Source: Cubamyces lactineus (Eukaryota; Basidiomycota; Agaricomycetes; Polyporales; Polyporaceae). From it: a stretch of 64,000 nucleotides of DNA. A program made the translations under genes and the position numbers. Each line of letters begins with the position of its first letter. The first letter of the stretch is position 1. Under the pieces are notes generated by a model. The model worked only from the letters and a program-made list of their open reading frames with translations. It made no database searches and was not told the origin of the DNA. The stretch covers positions 620,001 to 684,000 of the forward strand of contig JACDTU010000002.1 in NCBI GenBank assembly GCA_022376465.1. The letters are read 5' to 3'. This document shows positions 10,589 to 22,562 of the stretch, in pieces.

Positions 10589-11336
10589 GGCTTTCCAGGG
10601 CTAGGAGCGGAAAACTGGACCAGACGAGGGGAACTGGTCAGAGTGGTCGGGAGGAGAGTTCTGCCAAGGGGCTGCAAAGGCCGAGGGCATAGCGGGGAAC
10701 GCGTTCATAAGGCACGGGGACACAGGGGCGTGGCCGACGGCGGGAATAGGCCTGTAGCCACGCGCAGGACAGGCGGAAGGCGTTAATGGGCACTCGCACT
10801 CGCCGGGGCCAGCTCCCCGTCCCATAAAGCCAAGCCCCAGCGGCCGCCATATCCTCCCTCCGGCCGTGGCCCGTGGGCCGCTAATCTCATCCGCAGCTTT
10901 CCAATCCAAGCCATCGATATCGTACGTTGCCATCTCTTTCTGACTTGCAGAGCGTTTGCAACAGTCCGGTCGGATTCTTGGCTTCGTCGGGAGGGAGGGG
11001 ATCCGTATACTGATCGAAACTTTCGGATGGCATAGAGATCCGCTAGAGCCGATGCAGCAAGTGCTACTTAGATTTAGCAGCACAGCTGTACAGCATCCTG
11101 GGCGAAAGAGCAGAGATTGGGCGTCGCGTATCAGGGGCAGTAGAGTTCGGTTGCTTAACTGACAACGGCACGACAAAGGGGATGCTATTGAGAACGGTGC
11201 ATGGGCTTATGGCAGCATCGGGGAGGATTTCAACATGGACGATGCGAAGAGGCCAGCCTGCCAGGTCGTCGTGTGTCGTAGCCTCTCATTGGTACACACA
11301 ACGGCACGTATTCTTGCTGCACTGCACCACCTTCAC
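10589..11336. other. gene-free stretch upstream of tRNA-Ser
   Basis: About 750 bases. A minus-strand open frame of about 190 codons is present but has no domain and no splice support. I see no gene here. The region is the likely promoter of the Ser/Thr-rich membrane protein. Confidence 0.45.
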
Positions 11337-11418
11337 GGCGCTATAGCCAAGTGGTTACGGCGACAGATTAGAAATCTGTTCTCCTTTGGAGGCGCAGGTT
11401 CGAATCCTGCTGGCGTCG
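11337..11418 (+). tRNA. tRNA-Ser(AGA), copy 2
   Basis: 82 bases, identical to the copy at 5249-5330 on the other strand. Same acceptor, long variable arm and anticodon AGA. The 3' flank CAGTTTCTTTTGCTTTTT is also shared with copy 1, while the 5' flanks differ. Confidence 0.95.
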
Positions 11419-11761
11419 CAGTTTCTTTTGCTTTTTGAACCTTCGCGAGTGCGCTCATGCAGGTGGCTCTGTTACAGCTTTGACGGTTGAATCGAACATG
11501 CAGCGTGAAACCTAACATGTTTCTCAGAGAGTGCAAGGGGCGACTACGTCGGCCGAAAACGAGCAAGATTGTGGCGACAGACGAGCGCGTAGTTGGGAAT
11601 GACGAGAGTGACGTCAGAGTGTTGGTGGAACAGACGGAGGAGTAGATTAGGAGTGGCCATGAGTAGCGTCCGACCAACGTACATATATACCCCATCCACC
11701 AGCCCCTTGTAGCCCTAGCATATCTCTCGTCTCTGTTCTCTACTTCTCTCTGTTCGACGCC
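11419..11761. other. promoter region of the DUF3429-type gene
   Basis: 343 bases. The last 40 bases before the ATG are pyrimidine-rich (tctcgtctctgttctctact), as usual upstream of fungal start sites. Nothing else recognised. Confidence 0.4.
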
Positions 11762-13077
11762 ATGCTCACTACAGCTCTCCCCGCTCTCCGCCGCGCCCCC
11801 GTCGTCTTTGGACGCGGCATTTCTACCTCTTCGTCTTTCTCGCCACTTGCGCGCACGCCATTCATTCCTAAGTCAACCCTCCCGCGTTCAACCACTTACC
11901 TTCTGCGCAACCAATTAATCGTTCGCGGCGCCGCTAGCAGCGTGTCCGGTCGCCCCGGCTCGCAGACCGTTGGCCATGCCGCACAAAACATCCGCGAGGA
12001 AGTAGGCCAGTCCGCTGCCGACCTCGCCAAATCCATCGCTGGCGGTAATGTCTTCCAGGACAACGTCGAGCCGACACAGCAAACATTCGTAAGTTGTTAA
12101 CGCAAGTTTGTGTTGGCATTCCCTTTTAACATGCTGCACAGTTGGGTATCACGAACGCGGTTGCGCACGCTGTACCTCAACCATATGTTATCTTCGGCCT
12201 CGCGGGCGGCCTGCCATATCTTGGCACCGCAGGTGCGACAGTTTACCTTGCCCGGCAAGCAGGTATTGCGGCTCAAGGTAATGTTCGGGTCAGCCGAGTG
12301 CGCATATAACCAGATTGATGTATAAAATTATCTAGGCCTCGTACCCAACATTGATCCTGGAGTCGCCATAACCATCCTTGACCAGGCCTTGAACGTACAA
12401 GTCACATATGGTGCTGTCCTGCTATCCTTCCTTGGCGCTCTGCACTGGGGCTTCGAGTTCGCGGGTTATGGAGGAAACAAATAGTGAGCAATTTCATCTC
12501 ATGCCGTCTGGGTGTAAGGCTGACTCTGATCGCATAGTTACCCACGACTGCTCCTAGGCGCAGCTCCTGTCGTGTTTGGATGGTCTACACTGGCCCTGTC
12601 ACCAGTGAACGCTCTGATTGCGCAATGGATCGGGTTCACTGGACTGTGGTGGGCCGACCTACGAGCAACAGGTGCTGGTTGGAGTGAGTCACTTGTTACT
12701 CAAATATAAGTGTGTGCCCTGCTCACAGGTCGGTTACACAGCTCCGAAATGGTACTCTCAGTATCGTTTCTACTTGTCGATCCTTGTTGGCACCTGTATC
12801 ATCGGTACACTGGCAGCTACCAGTTACTGGGGTCCTGTAGGTGGTCATGGCATGGTTAGTCATGACCTGAACATGGTACGTACACGACAACAAGGCGCGT
12901 GCTCATGCTGGCATTGATCACTATGTCTTGCAGATCCGTGCTGAGCGCAAGCAGCACCAACCCGAGAGGGAGGGTACAGTTCCTGGAGACGTCGAGGCGC
13001 TCCCTGCTCCTGAAGATGCTGACAAGTACGTGATTGTCAGGAAGAAGGAAACGGAGAAGAACCAGGAGCAGCAATAA
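11762..13077 (+). CDS. DUF3429/TMEM69-like mitochondrial membrane protein
   Basis: Six exons (11762-12088, 12142-12277, 12336-12483, 12538-12683, 12742-12875, 12934-13077) give 344 residues. The N terminus is Arg/Ser/Ala-rich without acids (LTTALPALRRAPVVFGRGIS), a good mitochondrial targeting peptide. The body has membrane segments with conserved small-residue patterns: FGLAGGLPYLGTAG, VLLSFLGALHWGFEFAGYG, PRLLLGAAPVVFGW and YLSILVGTCIIG. This matches the DUF3429 family (TMEM69-type), usually assigned to the inner mitochondrial membrane. The biochemical role is unknown. The C-terminal 45 residues are charged. All introns are canonical and phases agree. Confidence 0.88.
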
Positions 13078-13519
13078 GCCATTTTCACCAGTCTTTGTGG
13101 ACAATTCTTGTGGGCGGACGCTGGCCGGGTAACGTATCAGCTCTGAGCAGCGTAGCGCACACTACGTCATCGCATGTATGATAGGAAGACATAACATCAC
13201 CTTGACTCGTAGTGCACCAGTATTTGTAGTTAGGACGTAAGAATGTATTCATATCTTCCTCTTCGGATTATGTTTCCTATATTCCCTCGGGTTGACATGA
13301 AGGCGTCGAGTAAAGGGATGTTTGCCTCCTAAGGGAGCATGTGCGAGAAAGTTCTGGAGATCGACGGCGCGATCTGTATGAGCGTCATGCAGGCAATAAA
13401 TTCATCTCCTCTTCCTCTCCCCACACCCTCTCGCACATCCTCTGCGCACTAGACATCGCATTCCATCTCTGACTACTCTCGTATACGCAGCGTAATCTCC
13501 TGTAATCACCACGAGTGCA
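13078..13519. other. intergenic, nothing recognised
   Basis: 442 bases between the DUF3429-type gene and the Aha1-like gene, both on the plus strand. They should hold a 3' end and the next promoter. No motif or small gene seen. Confidence 0.4.
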
Positions 13520-15092
13520 ATGGCTTCGACGATCCCCGCGCCTTTGCCACCCAGCACCGCGAACTGGCACTGGAAGAACAAGACTGTGACGCCATGGGCG
13601 AAACAATGGTTCGAGCGTGAACTGACTGCAGTACGAGTGAATGGGGAGGGATCAGAAGAGGTCGGCATTGAGCGTGTTGTGGAGGTCGATGGCGACGTCG
13701 AGCTCGGTCAGCGGAAGAGCAAGTACGTCAGTCTTTCGTCCACTATCTCTGTCTTCCATTCTACGTCCGCGCGCTATGTGTACTCTTATCCGAAGCCTCG
13801 CAGGATGCGAGAGCTTAGGGAGACGCAGGCTGCATGCGTAGAGGAAGACGGTCAGAACGCGAGTGTGTGGCGGAACAGGATGCTGATCGTCGGATGCTTG
13901 CGGCTGCAGGTTGATCACGATCTACGACTGCAGAGTCGTCCTCAACTGGTCGGGAACGGCTTCCGATGGCACCGCCGTCTCTGGAAAGCTCACCATCCCC
14001 GAGGTATCGCACGAGGTCACGCTCGATGGCACTTCGGACTACGTCGTACGTACATATGCTCTACCGATTGTTCTCTGAAGCCCCCTCTCACGATCTATGT
14101 ATCGCTACTGCAGTATGAGTGGAAGCTCGACACCGACCGCAGCCCAGCCGTCGAGGCGCTCTTCAACCTCGCAAAATCGCGCCTCCCCGCCGCGCTCGAG
14201 GCGAAGTTCGCCGCATTCCCCGCCGCGATCATCGACACGCACGGCAAGGACCTGACCGTCTCCGCCGACCCCTCCCGACAGGGCAGCCCTGCGCCCTCCA
14301 GCGCGGGCGCGACTGCAGCGAAGAGCACGCAGAGCGACGCGGCGCTCAAGAAGCGTGCGGACGGCGCGGGCGCGGTGAAGAGCTCGGGCGTGGCTGTGAA
14401 CACGACGCGGGTCACGGTCGATGCGCACTTTATGGCGCCGGCAGACGACTTGTTCGGGCTGTTGACGGATGAGAGGAGGATACCGCAGTGGACGCGCGCG
14501 CCTGCGAAGGTACTGTTACTGTCCTTGGCCATTCAGTCGAGGACGTTTCGCTGACAATAGTGTTGTAGAGCAAGGCGGAACCTGGTGCTGAGTACAGCTT
14601 GTTCGGTGGCGGCGTGAAGGGCAAGTTCGTCTCGCTCTCACCGCCGAAGGAGTTCGTCCAGACTTGGGCTCTCGAGAGCCCTACGTGGCCATCCGGCCAC
14701 TCCGCTACCCTTACTACCACCCTTGAACAGGGTAGCGATTCCACGAAGGTCACCTGGGCCCTCGACGGTGTCCCCCTCGGTATGGAGGAGGAAATCACCC
14801 GCAACCTGCAGGGCTACTAGTGCGTATTCATCGCATTCTTTCTACAACATGCGCAGGACGCTGACTGTTGCTCAATAGCGTGCATGGTCTGAAATCTATT
14901 GGGTATGTACAAGTCTCTCCATACGTCCCGCCCCCTCAGAAGAAGCGTATCCCCGGCGAGCCCGAGCGTAGTTTGCAGTCCCAAAAGGCCGCTACCGTCG
15001 GCTTCGGTTCGAATACCTGCGCTGCCCTCGGCTTCGCAGTGCTCGTGTTCGGCGCCGCCTTCGCGCTCCCGTACATCTACGGGCGGCCGTGA
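13520..15092 (+). CDS. Aha1-like Hsp90 ATPase activator with C-terminal membrane tail
   Basis: Five exons (13520-13722, 13910-14045, 14114-14509, 14569-14819, 14879-15092) give 399 residues. The N-terminal Aha1 domain starts NWHWKNKTVTPWAKQWF and continues LITIYDCRVVLNWSGTA, which binds the Hsp90 middle domain. A Ser/Ala linker leads to a C-terminal AHSA1/START-like domain (DDLFGLLTDERRIPQWTR, GGGVKGKFVSLSP, WPSGHSATLTTTLEQ). The last intron splits codon TA|C so that the domain ends GYYVHGLKSIG, as in relatives. Beyond this, about 60 extra residues end in a hydrophobic span near the C terminus (LGFAVLVFGAAFALPYIYG). That span suggests tail anchoring, which yeast Aha1 lacks. Skipping the last intron would stop the protein early and lose the conserved end. 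Confidence 0.9.
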
Positions 15093-16452
15093 GGGCTGTC
15101 TGGGGGCTCGCGTCCGGCGTCAGGCGCATATCTTCCGACCACTTCCTTTCGGGGCCTTTCGGTGTTTACTCTCGGTACTGTATGAGCATGTAATTGACAC
15201 TTGCGTTTGCGTGTGTGCGCAGGTTGGGTACGGAGCTGTAGTAACGCGGGCAAGACGAAAGGCCCATCGACCGAGGAGCGACTACGGATTACGGTGGATG
15301 CAAAAGTCAATCCCTTGGTTGGTCGCCGGTGGATGATGGGATCTGGGTGTCGGGGGTCGCGCATGTCGTGCGAACGGCTCCGCGGCGGGTTTGGCGGTGT
15401 GGGTGCAGTGTGTCTGAGGTCGGCGTCGCGCAGATTCGGCCAGTGCTGGGGGCGGCATGGCGATTCGTGATGGACTTTCATTTACCGGTGAGCCGATGTA
15501 CGAGTTGCTTTCGGTGCTGACGGCAGTTGTCCTGGACTCCTGGCAAGTATCCTCCAATGTAGAGAAGTCCTAGAAATATATTGTACTCTGTTTTTCTACC
15601 CTCTCTGCGTCTACACTTGCTCTGGTTCGCCCTCTCTGGTGGTGAATGAGGATCGAGATAGAGTGGCGAATGACTCCGAAAGACGAAAATTCGCCGGAAC
15701 GAACTTGTTCCCGCGACGGCGGCAACGCGACTGACTTTAGCGCCGTTGCTATAGGCGACGCGACCTCGTGACCTACGCGACGGCGTCTAAGGCTAAACGT
15801 TACGTTTGGCCGTTGACGTCGGGCTCGAGCCCTCCTACGCCGGGTTTCACCTCTTCTACGTCGTCCCCGGTGCTCTTGACGTCGCGTCCAACGACGCCCC
15901 GCTTGGTTTACTTCTCTCGTAGAGGCTTTCTTGGTCGCCGCTACATGCTGTGAGTCACTCCCCTCTGCTCTACTTGACGTCGCGCGCACAACGTGGACGT
16001 GGTGCGCGGAACGTGTCGTTGGAATGATGCGCTGACGCTCGGCTACGTCTGGTCGTTGCGGTTTTGCAGAATTTTGGGCTTTGGGAGTTTTGAGAGGGTT
16101 GACTTACGACGTTCCATGTCTCTATGACCATCGAAGACCCTCCATGGAAGAAAAGGAGTGAGTGTTCTCTTTCCTGACTTGCTTGACCTCCTGGACTATG
16201 CTCGCGGACTTTGTTCGTGGAGATGGGGAGTATGTTGCATGGACTGTGACAGGCAGGATCAATCTGCCTGTCAGCCTTTGTCCGAACGCGTTTCTGGCGT
16301 ACCAATCTTCATTCTCTTCCGTATGAGATACACGGGGTAGATGTCAGGCAACTGCTCTCCTCCCCGTTCGAACTGCTCCCTTTGTCGTTGTAACGGTGCT
16401 GTAGCTAGCGGGTGTTGCTTCGCCGCAAACATGTTCCGCTCTATCAATAACC
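15093..16452. other. long upstream region of the CCCH-AAA+ gene
   Basis: 1.36 kb without a supportable gene. It contains three TTGACGTCG boxes, listed separately. An additional 5' exon of the following gene may start at 16341, but its donor would be poor. Confidence 0.4.
15813..15982. promoter_or_regulatory. three CRE/ATF-like TTGACGTC boxes
   Basis: TTGACGTCG occurs at 15813-15821, 15876-15884 and 15974-15982, all in the same orientation, in the upstream region of the CCCH-AAA+ gene. The core TGACGTC is the binding site of ATF/CREB-type bZIP factors. The function is inferred from clustering and position only. Confidence 0.45.
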
Positions 16453-19400
16453 ATGCTGACTATTCTCCATCCTGCAGCACGCCCGTGTCCCTTCTACTCG
16501 CAGGGCCGCTGCCTCTTCGCCGACTCATGCAACTTTATGCACAGCGTGAAGATCCGGCGGCCCGACAGCGTCGTGGGCTCGGAGGACTCGGACCAGACGG
16601 ACTACAGGATCGTGGTCGACTCTCCGACGTCTGGGCGCACTGTTCGGTTCAAGTCTCCGCCGCGCTCTCCGCGCACGATGAGCCTGCTGATGGCGCTGGG
16701 AGATGCCATTCAGCCTGAGGAGGACGAAGGCGAGTGGGAAGAGGAGGAGTCTGGCGAGCAGGAATCGTGCTCTGGTGAGGGGAGCTTGGATGGGCGACCT
16801 AGCTCGGAGTATGCAGAGCCGCCGGCCGCTGCTCCTGCAGTGAAGTCCGAACGCGCGGAAGTACCTTCTCCTCCACCACGGAGTGAAGACGCGGAGCAGG
16901 GACCTATGCTTATTCCTGCCGGGGATGCGGAGGACATTGGGCGACCGACACCCATTCTAGGCCTCAATGAGGATGCGCGTCAGATATTGACTGAGGTTCC
17001 ATCCCCTGAAGACGACACGCGCGCATTGGTCGAGTCGTCTCTCTGGACAAATGATACGACGCTCTTCGATAGCTTCTCACCGCGCTCGGCGAGCCCGACT
17101 GGAGACACTTCGATCGTCGACGAGGAGGAGACGGTTACTCACTTTCGAAACAACATTATCCCAGAGTTTCCTTTGCCTCCTACTCGGGTCCCATCTCCCC
17201 GTAGGGACTCGACGTCGACATCCTCGGGCCTTTTGTCGCCCATCGAGATCACGCCGGCTCCGCCCATATCTTTTCCACGGCATGCGCCAGTTTCACGAGA
17301 AGAGTCGTTTGACTCGGGATACGCAGATGGGCCTGTCCCAATGTGTCTCTCGCCTCCCAGGAGTCCGCATCGGATGTCGACGCTCTCGATTCTGTCTTCA
17401 CCATTTGGTTCTCCCTCTGCGCGGGTGCTCCGCTTCGACAACGCAACTGGCCCTGCTGCTGCTCTGTTCTCGCCGAGGTTTGGTTCCTTTCCCTCGTTGG
17501 ACCAGAGGTCACAGGTCGATCAACAAATTGGGAGCAATACTTGGCATATTCGCAATGATAGCGTGGACACCTTGGACACCACACAGGAAGAGACGGAGCC
17601 CGTAGAAGCGCGGGTAGTATCTTCTACTGCCGATGTAGTACATGTGCGGGTGGCGGAGGCTGTCATCGACGATCCTCCATCGCCTTCACCCGCGCGTACA
17701 CGGCATTCATCCATTCCCGAAGGCTCCTCTCTGTTCCGTGCCGTCCATTCCCCTGTCTATCCGCCTGTCGATGAGTCCTTACTACGTCCTGGGGAGCCTT
17801 CTTTCGCGGAGGACGATACCATGTCTTCGCTCTACGACCAGTACTACACTCCGACCACCCATAGTGTCCAATTGCTACCTCCCGCTGCCCAAGAGGCATC
17901 TCCCGCCACCCTTGTGGGCTCAACCCCTGCAAGGGTCGAACCGATCCCTGAAGCTGGCCCTTCATCCTCTCCGCCGCGTTCTTCACCGTCGTCTTCTCGT
18001 CCTCAATCGCTCGCTCAACACTCCTCAGTCTCTGCACCCTCGCACCAGCCTTCTCCACAGCCACCATCATCCCGGCCTGTATCTCTTCGTCACACACACT
18101 CCGTTAAGTCCGCCTCACCACCTCATATTAACAGCCTTGAGGAGCCCCATCTTAAAGGTCCTTCTCCGCACGACTCCACCCATCCCCGCGTCTTCTCTCC
18201 CCCTTCGAGTTCTGGGAGCGCAATTGGCGCAGTCATGCTAGGCCAACTACGATCTCCAGCTGTCTCGGTCACAAGCGAGACCGCACCGCCGGCTGCCGGC
18301 TACGAGAATGTGCCTGCTCCAGCAGCAGAAGGCTCAGTCCGATCCTCTTCCTCCATGAGCTTACGTACGGAGGATTCGCAGGGACAGCCAGTGTCTCGAA
18401 AAGTTCCCTTTGGATTCCGGAACTCTGTGTCTGAACGTTCTCAAGGGTCCGCTCGGGGCTCTCGTACATCCTTGTCGGTTCGCATACCGACAAGGCCTCC
18501 TCCATTGGTCGACGTCGGACGGGAAGTGGAGAAAGCGCAAATGAGTGCTGCATCATTCTCTTCTAACGAGCCGCCTAGTGCGACAAGTTCTGCAGGTCCG
18601 GGGCGTTTGAAGCCCCTCCGCCTAGTGAGTACCAGTCTGATGCGCATGCCAGAGGTAACGCTGACCTGGTCCTAGTCTATGATTCTTGGCTCTTCTTCGC
18701 TTGGTTCTTCCGCACCATCAGCTACTCATCCTCCCTCACTTACCACTGCAACGACCGCCACTACTGGTAAGTCTTAGTCCCGTTCCTGTAATTTCCTGAT
18801 TCTGACGATTTGTTCAGCATATACTCCCAATTCTCCAACTGTATCATCAGAGTATTCATTATCTAATAATAGATTGGTACGTGCAAGTAGAATCATATAG
18901 TGTTCTATGTGCTCACCACGACAATCCTAGCTGTCATCTCCACGTTCTAGCACCATACCTCGCGTTCGCGATACCCACGGATCTTCTTCTCAGCCTGACT
19001 CTCCTTTGCATATCACTCCTGTTTTCTCGCACTCGCAACCAGCATCCGCCCCTGTCTCCCGCCCGCCTTCATGGCAGCAACGCTTCTCGAAGCGCAGATC
19101 GCTACTTGTCCAGTCATCTCGACGGTTGTCTTACCTCTCGGAGCAGTACGCTCGTTCGGAAAGCCGGCTTTCAGAGCCCATCGACGAGAGTCGAGAAGAC
19201 GAATACGACGAGTCTGAAGAGGCCGATCGGGCCGACGAGACCATCCGCAGACCAGTCTCCTCGCAATCCGCCACGCAACCCCGACGCGAGTCGGTGCTCT
19301 TGACGCCCGTACACGCGATCGCTACTCCGCGACCAACGCTACTATTCGCCCTTGCCAGTGATGACGTCGAGGAAGTGCGACGTGTGCTCGAGAGTGGCGA

Positions 19401-20879
19401 GGCGCGTCCGAACGACGACGTTGGCCCTCAATCTGCCCTCGCATTCACCCTCGCCAATGGCCAGCTTAAGAACAAGATGGCCATGGTGAAGCTGCTGTTG
19501 GCGTATGGTGCTGACGCCTCTGCCTTGCGAGAAGCCGATGATGAGGACGACGGGGAACGCTCGTCGAAGAAGGGGTCCCGTCCTATCTCTAAGTTGCTGG
19601 AGGAGGCGGACCCTGCCACTCGGTATGTTCCATTCGTGTCTCTTCAATGCATGACATGCTGCTGATAGTGCGAATAGTTATTATATTGAACGAGCCAACT
19701 CACCTCAGACTCGACGCGCCTCCGCTCTCATCCATCGCTCGTTCTTCCGCCCCTTAACGCGTGTTCGATATGACCTCATAGGTCAAGACCGAGTGCTTGA
19801 ACAACTCTTCCGCGTGCTGAGCATGCCTACGATGGCACCTATCGTGGTTCTACTCTGTGGTCAGTGGAAGAGCGAACGGATGCGCATGTCAGAGACTGAG
19901 TAATGTTGATAGGACCGAGTGGGCATGGCAAGAGTCTTCTTGCGCGGAAATGTGAGTAGTTATGCATGCACAGAACCGGTGATACTGAAACTCAGCGGAT
20001 CCAGTCGGATCCCTCCTTGACGTTCCGACGCATACCGTCAATATGACAACTCTACAGAACACCCGCGATATCTGGAAGAGTCACTCCATTGATCCGCATG
20101 AGGTTCGTTATGCACTCACCGAATCGCTTCTTAGTACTCACGATGTACTCGTCGCCTCTAGGAACCCTCCGACCGCTCTCTCAAGGATTTCTTGATGGAT
20201 AACGAGGGCAAGCGTTGCGTCGTGGTTCTCGATGTTCGTACCTGCTGCTGTATGATTGATGAATTGGTCATTGACGAAGATGACTCAGGAAATCGAGAAG
20301 GCGCAGGACGAGAAAATCCTCTCGTCGCTTCTCATGCCATGGGAATACGGTGAGTAGCCAGCGGAGGTGGCGAAGGAATGCCGAAGCTGACGGCCCTCCA
20401 GGTCGTTGCTCTTTTGAAGCCGGCCATCGACACGTTGATGTATCAAAGGTGATCTGGCTGGGCACGTCCAACATCGGCCATGATCTGGTATTTGAACATC
20501 AAGATCATCGCCCCGCGCCCGAGACGCAGCTTTCTCGCGAGGAGTATATTGACCTAATGGCCCTCCTGCGACCGCGCGTGTCAGAGCGACTGGGGGTGCG
20601 TAGGCTTACGCTGTTGCTGGAACGCCACTGATGACTGTGATCCAGGCATCCTTGCTCTCTCGCGTCACCGCTGTGTTACCATTCGTCGCCTTCACCGCCG
20701 ACGAAAAGATGGCCATTGCTGCCGAGGCGTTATTTGCCCTCGCGGGCGAGGCGGTTACGACGATGCCCCCGGCCACGCGCGACCTGATAGTACGGACATC
20801 GCTGAACTCGTACATCCCATCCGAGGGCGCGAGGTCCCTCTATCGTGCGGTCTCAACGCAGTTGCTCGACACGATCTAA
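16453..20879 (+). CDS. CCCH zinc finger, ankyrin-like and AAA+ (ClpB-type) fusion protein
   Basis: Eleven exons (16453-18624, 18676-18766, 18818-18876, 18931-19622, 19678-19859, 19913-19951, 20005-20102, 20162-20233, 20289-20349, 20402-20595, 20646-20879) give 1,297 residues. A CCCH finger (C12, C20, C26, H30: CPFYSQGRCLFADSCNFMH) is followed by about 850 Ser/Pro-rich disordered residues. An ankyrin-like segment follows (about 907-975, LLFALASDDVEEVRRVL and KLLLAYGADASA), then one AAA+ module with Walker A GPSGHGKS (about 1066) and Walker B CVVVLDEIEK (about 1130). Ankyrin plus a single ClpB-type AAA+ module resembles mitochondrial CLPB/SKD3, but the CCCH finger and disordered region suggest an RNA or regulatory role. 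The start is the least certain point. Confidence 0.88.
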
Positions 20880-21490
20880 CGAAGGCGCATCGGACCTGAC
20901 ATCCGCGTTTGCGGTCCAGACCATCTATCGGACGTCCTGCTTCGCTTTCTGATTGTCCAATGAGCATCTTGTGAAGATCTATGGGACATCCCAGCCTCTG
21001 GAGAGATGTGCACGTCGAACGGGAGCGCAGTGGAGGATGTGTATGACGGCGGGCATCAGGTACGCACCGTGGGAGGACGACCCCGGATAGCGCGTGCTCA
21101 ACAGTATCCTGCGCCATCACTTTGTAACTACCTGCAGTGGTCAGTCGGCATAGTGACAACTGCCCCTGCAGAGCACGGAGGTTTATACTGTCCTTTTGAA
21201 GATAATTTATCAGGGTTTCAGGTGCGCGACATGATAGGCTGGAAGTGGCAGGGGTCCAATGACCGCAATCATTCTCGGTGCGCGCGTCTGAAACAAGAAT
21301 CACAGACGGCGCTCTACATCCTCCTGCTTAAGGTAGACGTTGATGGGTTGTCGAACAGCCTCCAACAAAAGATGATGGCGTATTCCTCACATATAGTGTC
21401 TGCGGCACTTCGCCGACCACATTTGCCTTTTCCCTTCCTTCATTTCTCTTTCTCTCTTCCTTTCGTTCGTTCGTTCTCTGCTTTGTATTG
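20880..21490. other. intergenic region before the SH3 gene
   Basis: 611 bases. No gene recognised. The last 60 bases form a strong pyrimidine tract, listed separately. Confidence 0.4.
21425..21486 (+). promoter_or_regulatory. CT-rich tract before start codon
   Basis: About 60 bases of almost pure C and T, with CGTT repeats near the end, directly upstream of the SH3 gene ATG. Such tracts mark the core promoter and transcription start in filamentous fungi. Confidence 0.5.
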
Positions 21491-22562
21491 ATGGCCATTA
21501 TCGACTTTCCCCCTCACGCCCGCGTCCACCCTCGAATGCGCATCCACGGTCGCGACACACTCCAAGCCGACGCTGTACGGGACGTCGTACCTGAATCCCA
21601 GGCCACGTCCAGCAACAGCATACCGGTGGTGAACCCTCTGCCTGTGTCTGTCAAGGTGTTGACGGCTTTCTTTGTGATCCTCGGCGTGTTGATTTTGGGT
21701 GAGCTCAGGCGTGGAGGCGTATGAAAACGAGATCTGATTAGTATCAGGCATCGTGACATGGCGAATTGTTGTCTGGCGGCGCCGCAAGCTACGCACTGCG
21801 TCGCAGAAGTACCGTACTGGCAGCTACGCCCCTAGCGAGAAGATCAGACCGATCGGAGAGGGAACGCCCATGGAGAAGCAAGAAGTGCTCGTTATTCTGC
21901 CAACGGAGCCACAAGCCGCTAGCGTCCGCCGCGATGAGGGTAAATGGGTTCCTCAGGTGATAAGCTACAACGCTGGCAAAGGCTCCAGCAAGAATATTAA
22001 TGCGAGCAAGGATACCTCGGATGTCGTTATCGACGTAAAGGCTCCTGTCAACGATGTGCGGTCTCCTCCCCCGACTTACACAGCGTCGACCACCCCTTCG
22101 AGCACTCCCTCCTCTTCCCCTCGGCCTCCGCATCTCAACCTCCCCACCGTCACAGTGACACACGAGAACTCTAACCTGTCCGTTCCTGCCCCCGCCCCTT
22201 CGCCAGTTCCTAGCCCACGGCGCGCCTCCTCCTTCGGCGTCGGGGCTCCCATGGGTTCGGATCAGCCGGCCAATCTGAAGTCCAAGCCGTCCGTCAAAGG
22301 GCAAAAGCTTCCGCGCAATATGCTTGTGGAACATACCTTCATTCCGTCTTTGGCGGACGAGCTCACGATCAAGGTCGGCGAGACGCTCCGCATGTTGGAG
22401 GAATACGAGGACGAGTGGTGTCTGGTCGAGCGTCTCGGCAGCCGCAGCGGCGAGCGCGGCGTCGTTCCTAGGTTTTGTCTCAAGGAACGTCCCCGCGGTC
22501 ACCACAAGCGCGGCGCGTCGTCCACCGGCGCATCGTCTGTCAGGAGTGGCAAGTCGCAATGA
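21491..22562 (+). CDS. Single-span membrane protein with C-terminal SH3 domain
   Basis: Two exons (21491-21698, 21748-22562) give 340 residues. A short outer region is followed by one membrane span at about residues 55-78 (VLTAFFVILGVLILGIV) and a basic patch WRRRKLR. A long Pro/Ser-rich cytoplasmic region contains PPPTY and many SP sites. The C terminus is an SH3 domain (VEHTFIP, DELTIKVGETLRMLEEY, EWCLVERL, GVVPRFCL), with the ALYDY position replaced by EHTFIP. The layout matches Fus1-like fungal membrane SH3 proteins that act at polarised growth or cell-fusion sites. That role is inference from architecture. The intron interrupts the membrane span. Confidence 0.88.

Noticed and set aside
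10601..11176. 191-codon open frame on the minus strand
   Set aside because: No motif, no splice support, and a competing frame exists on the same strand; probably chance.
15570..15989. 139-codon Arg-rich frame on the minus strand
   Set aside because: Basic low-complexity translation across the promoter boxes; no domain or conserved pattern.
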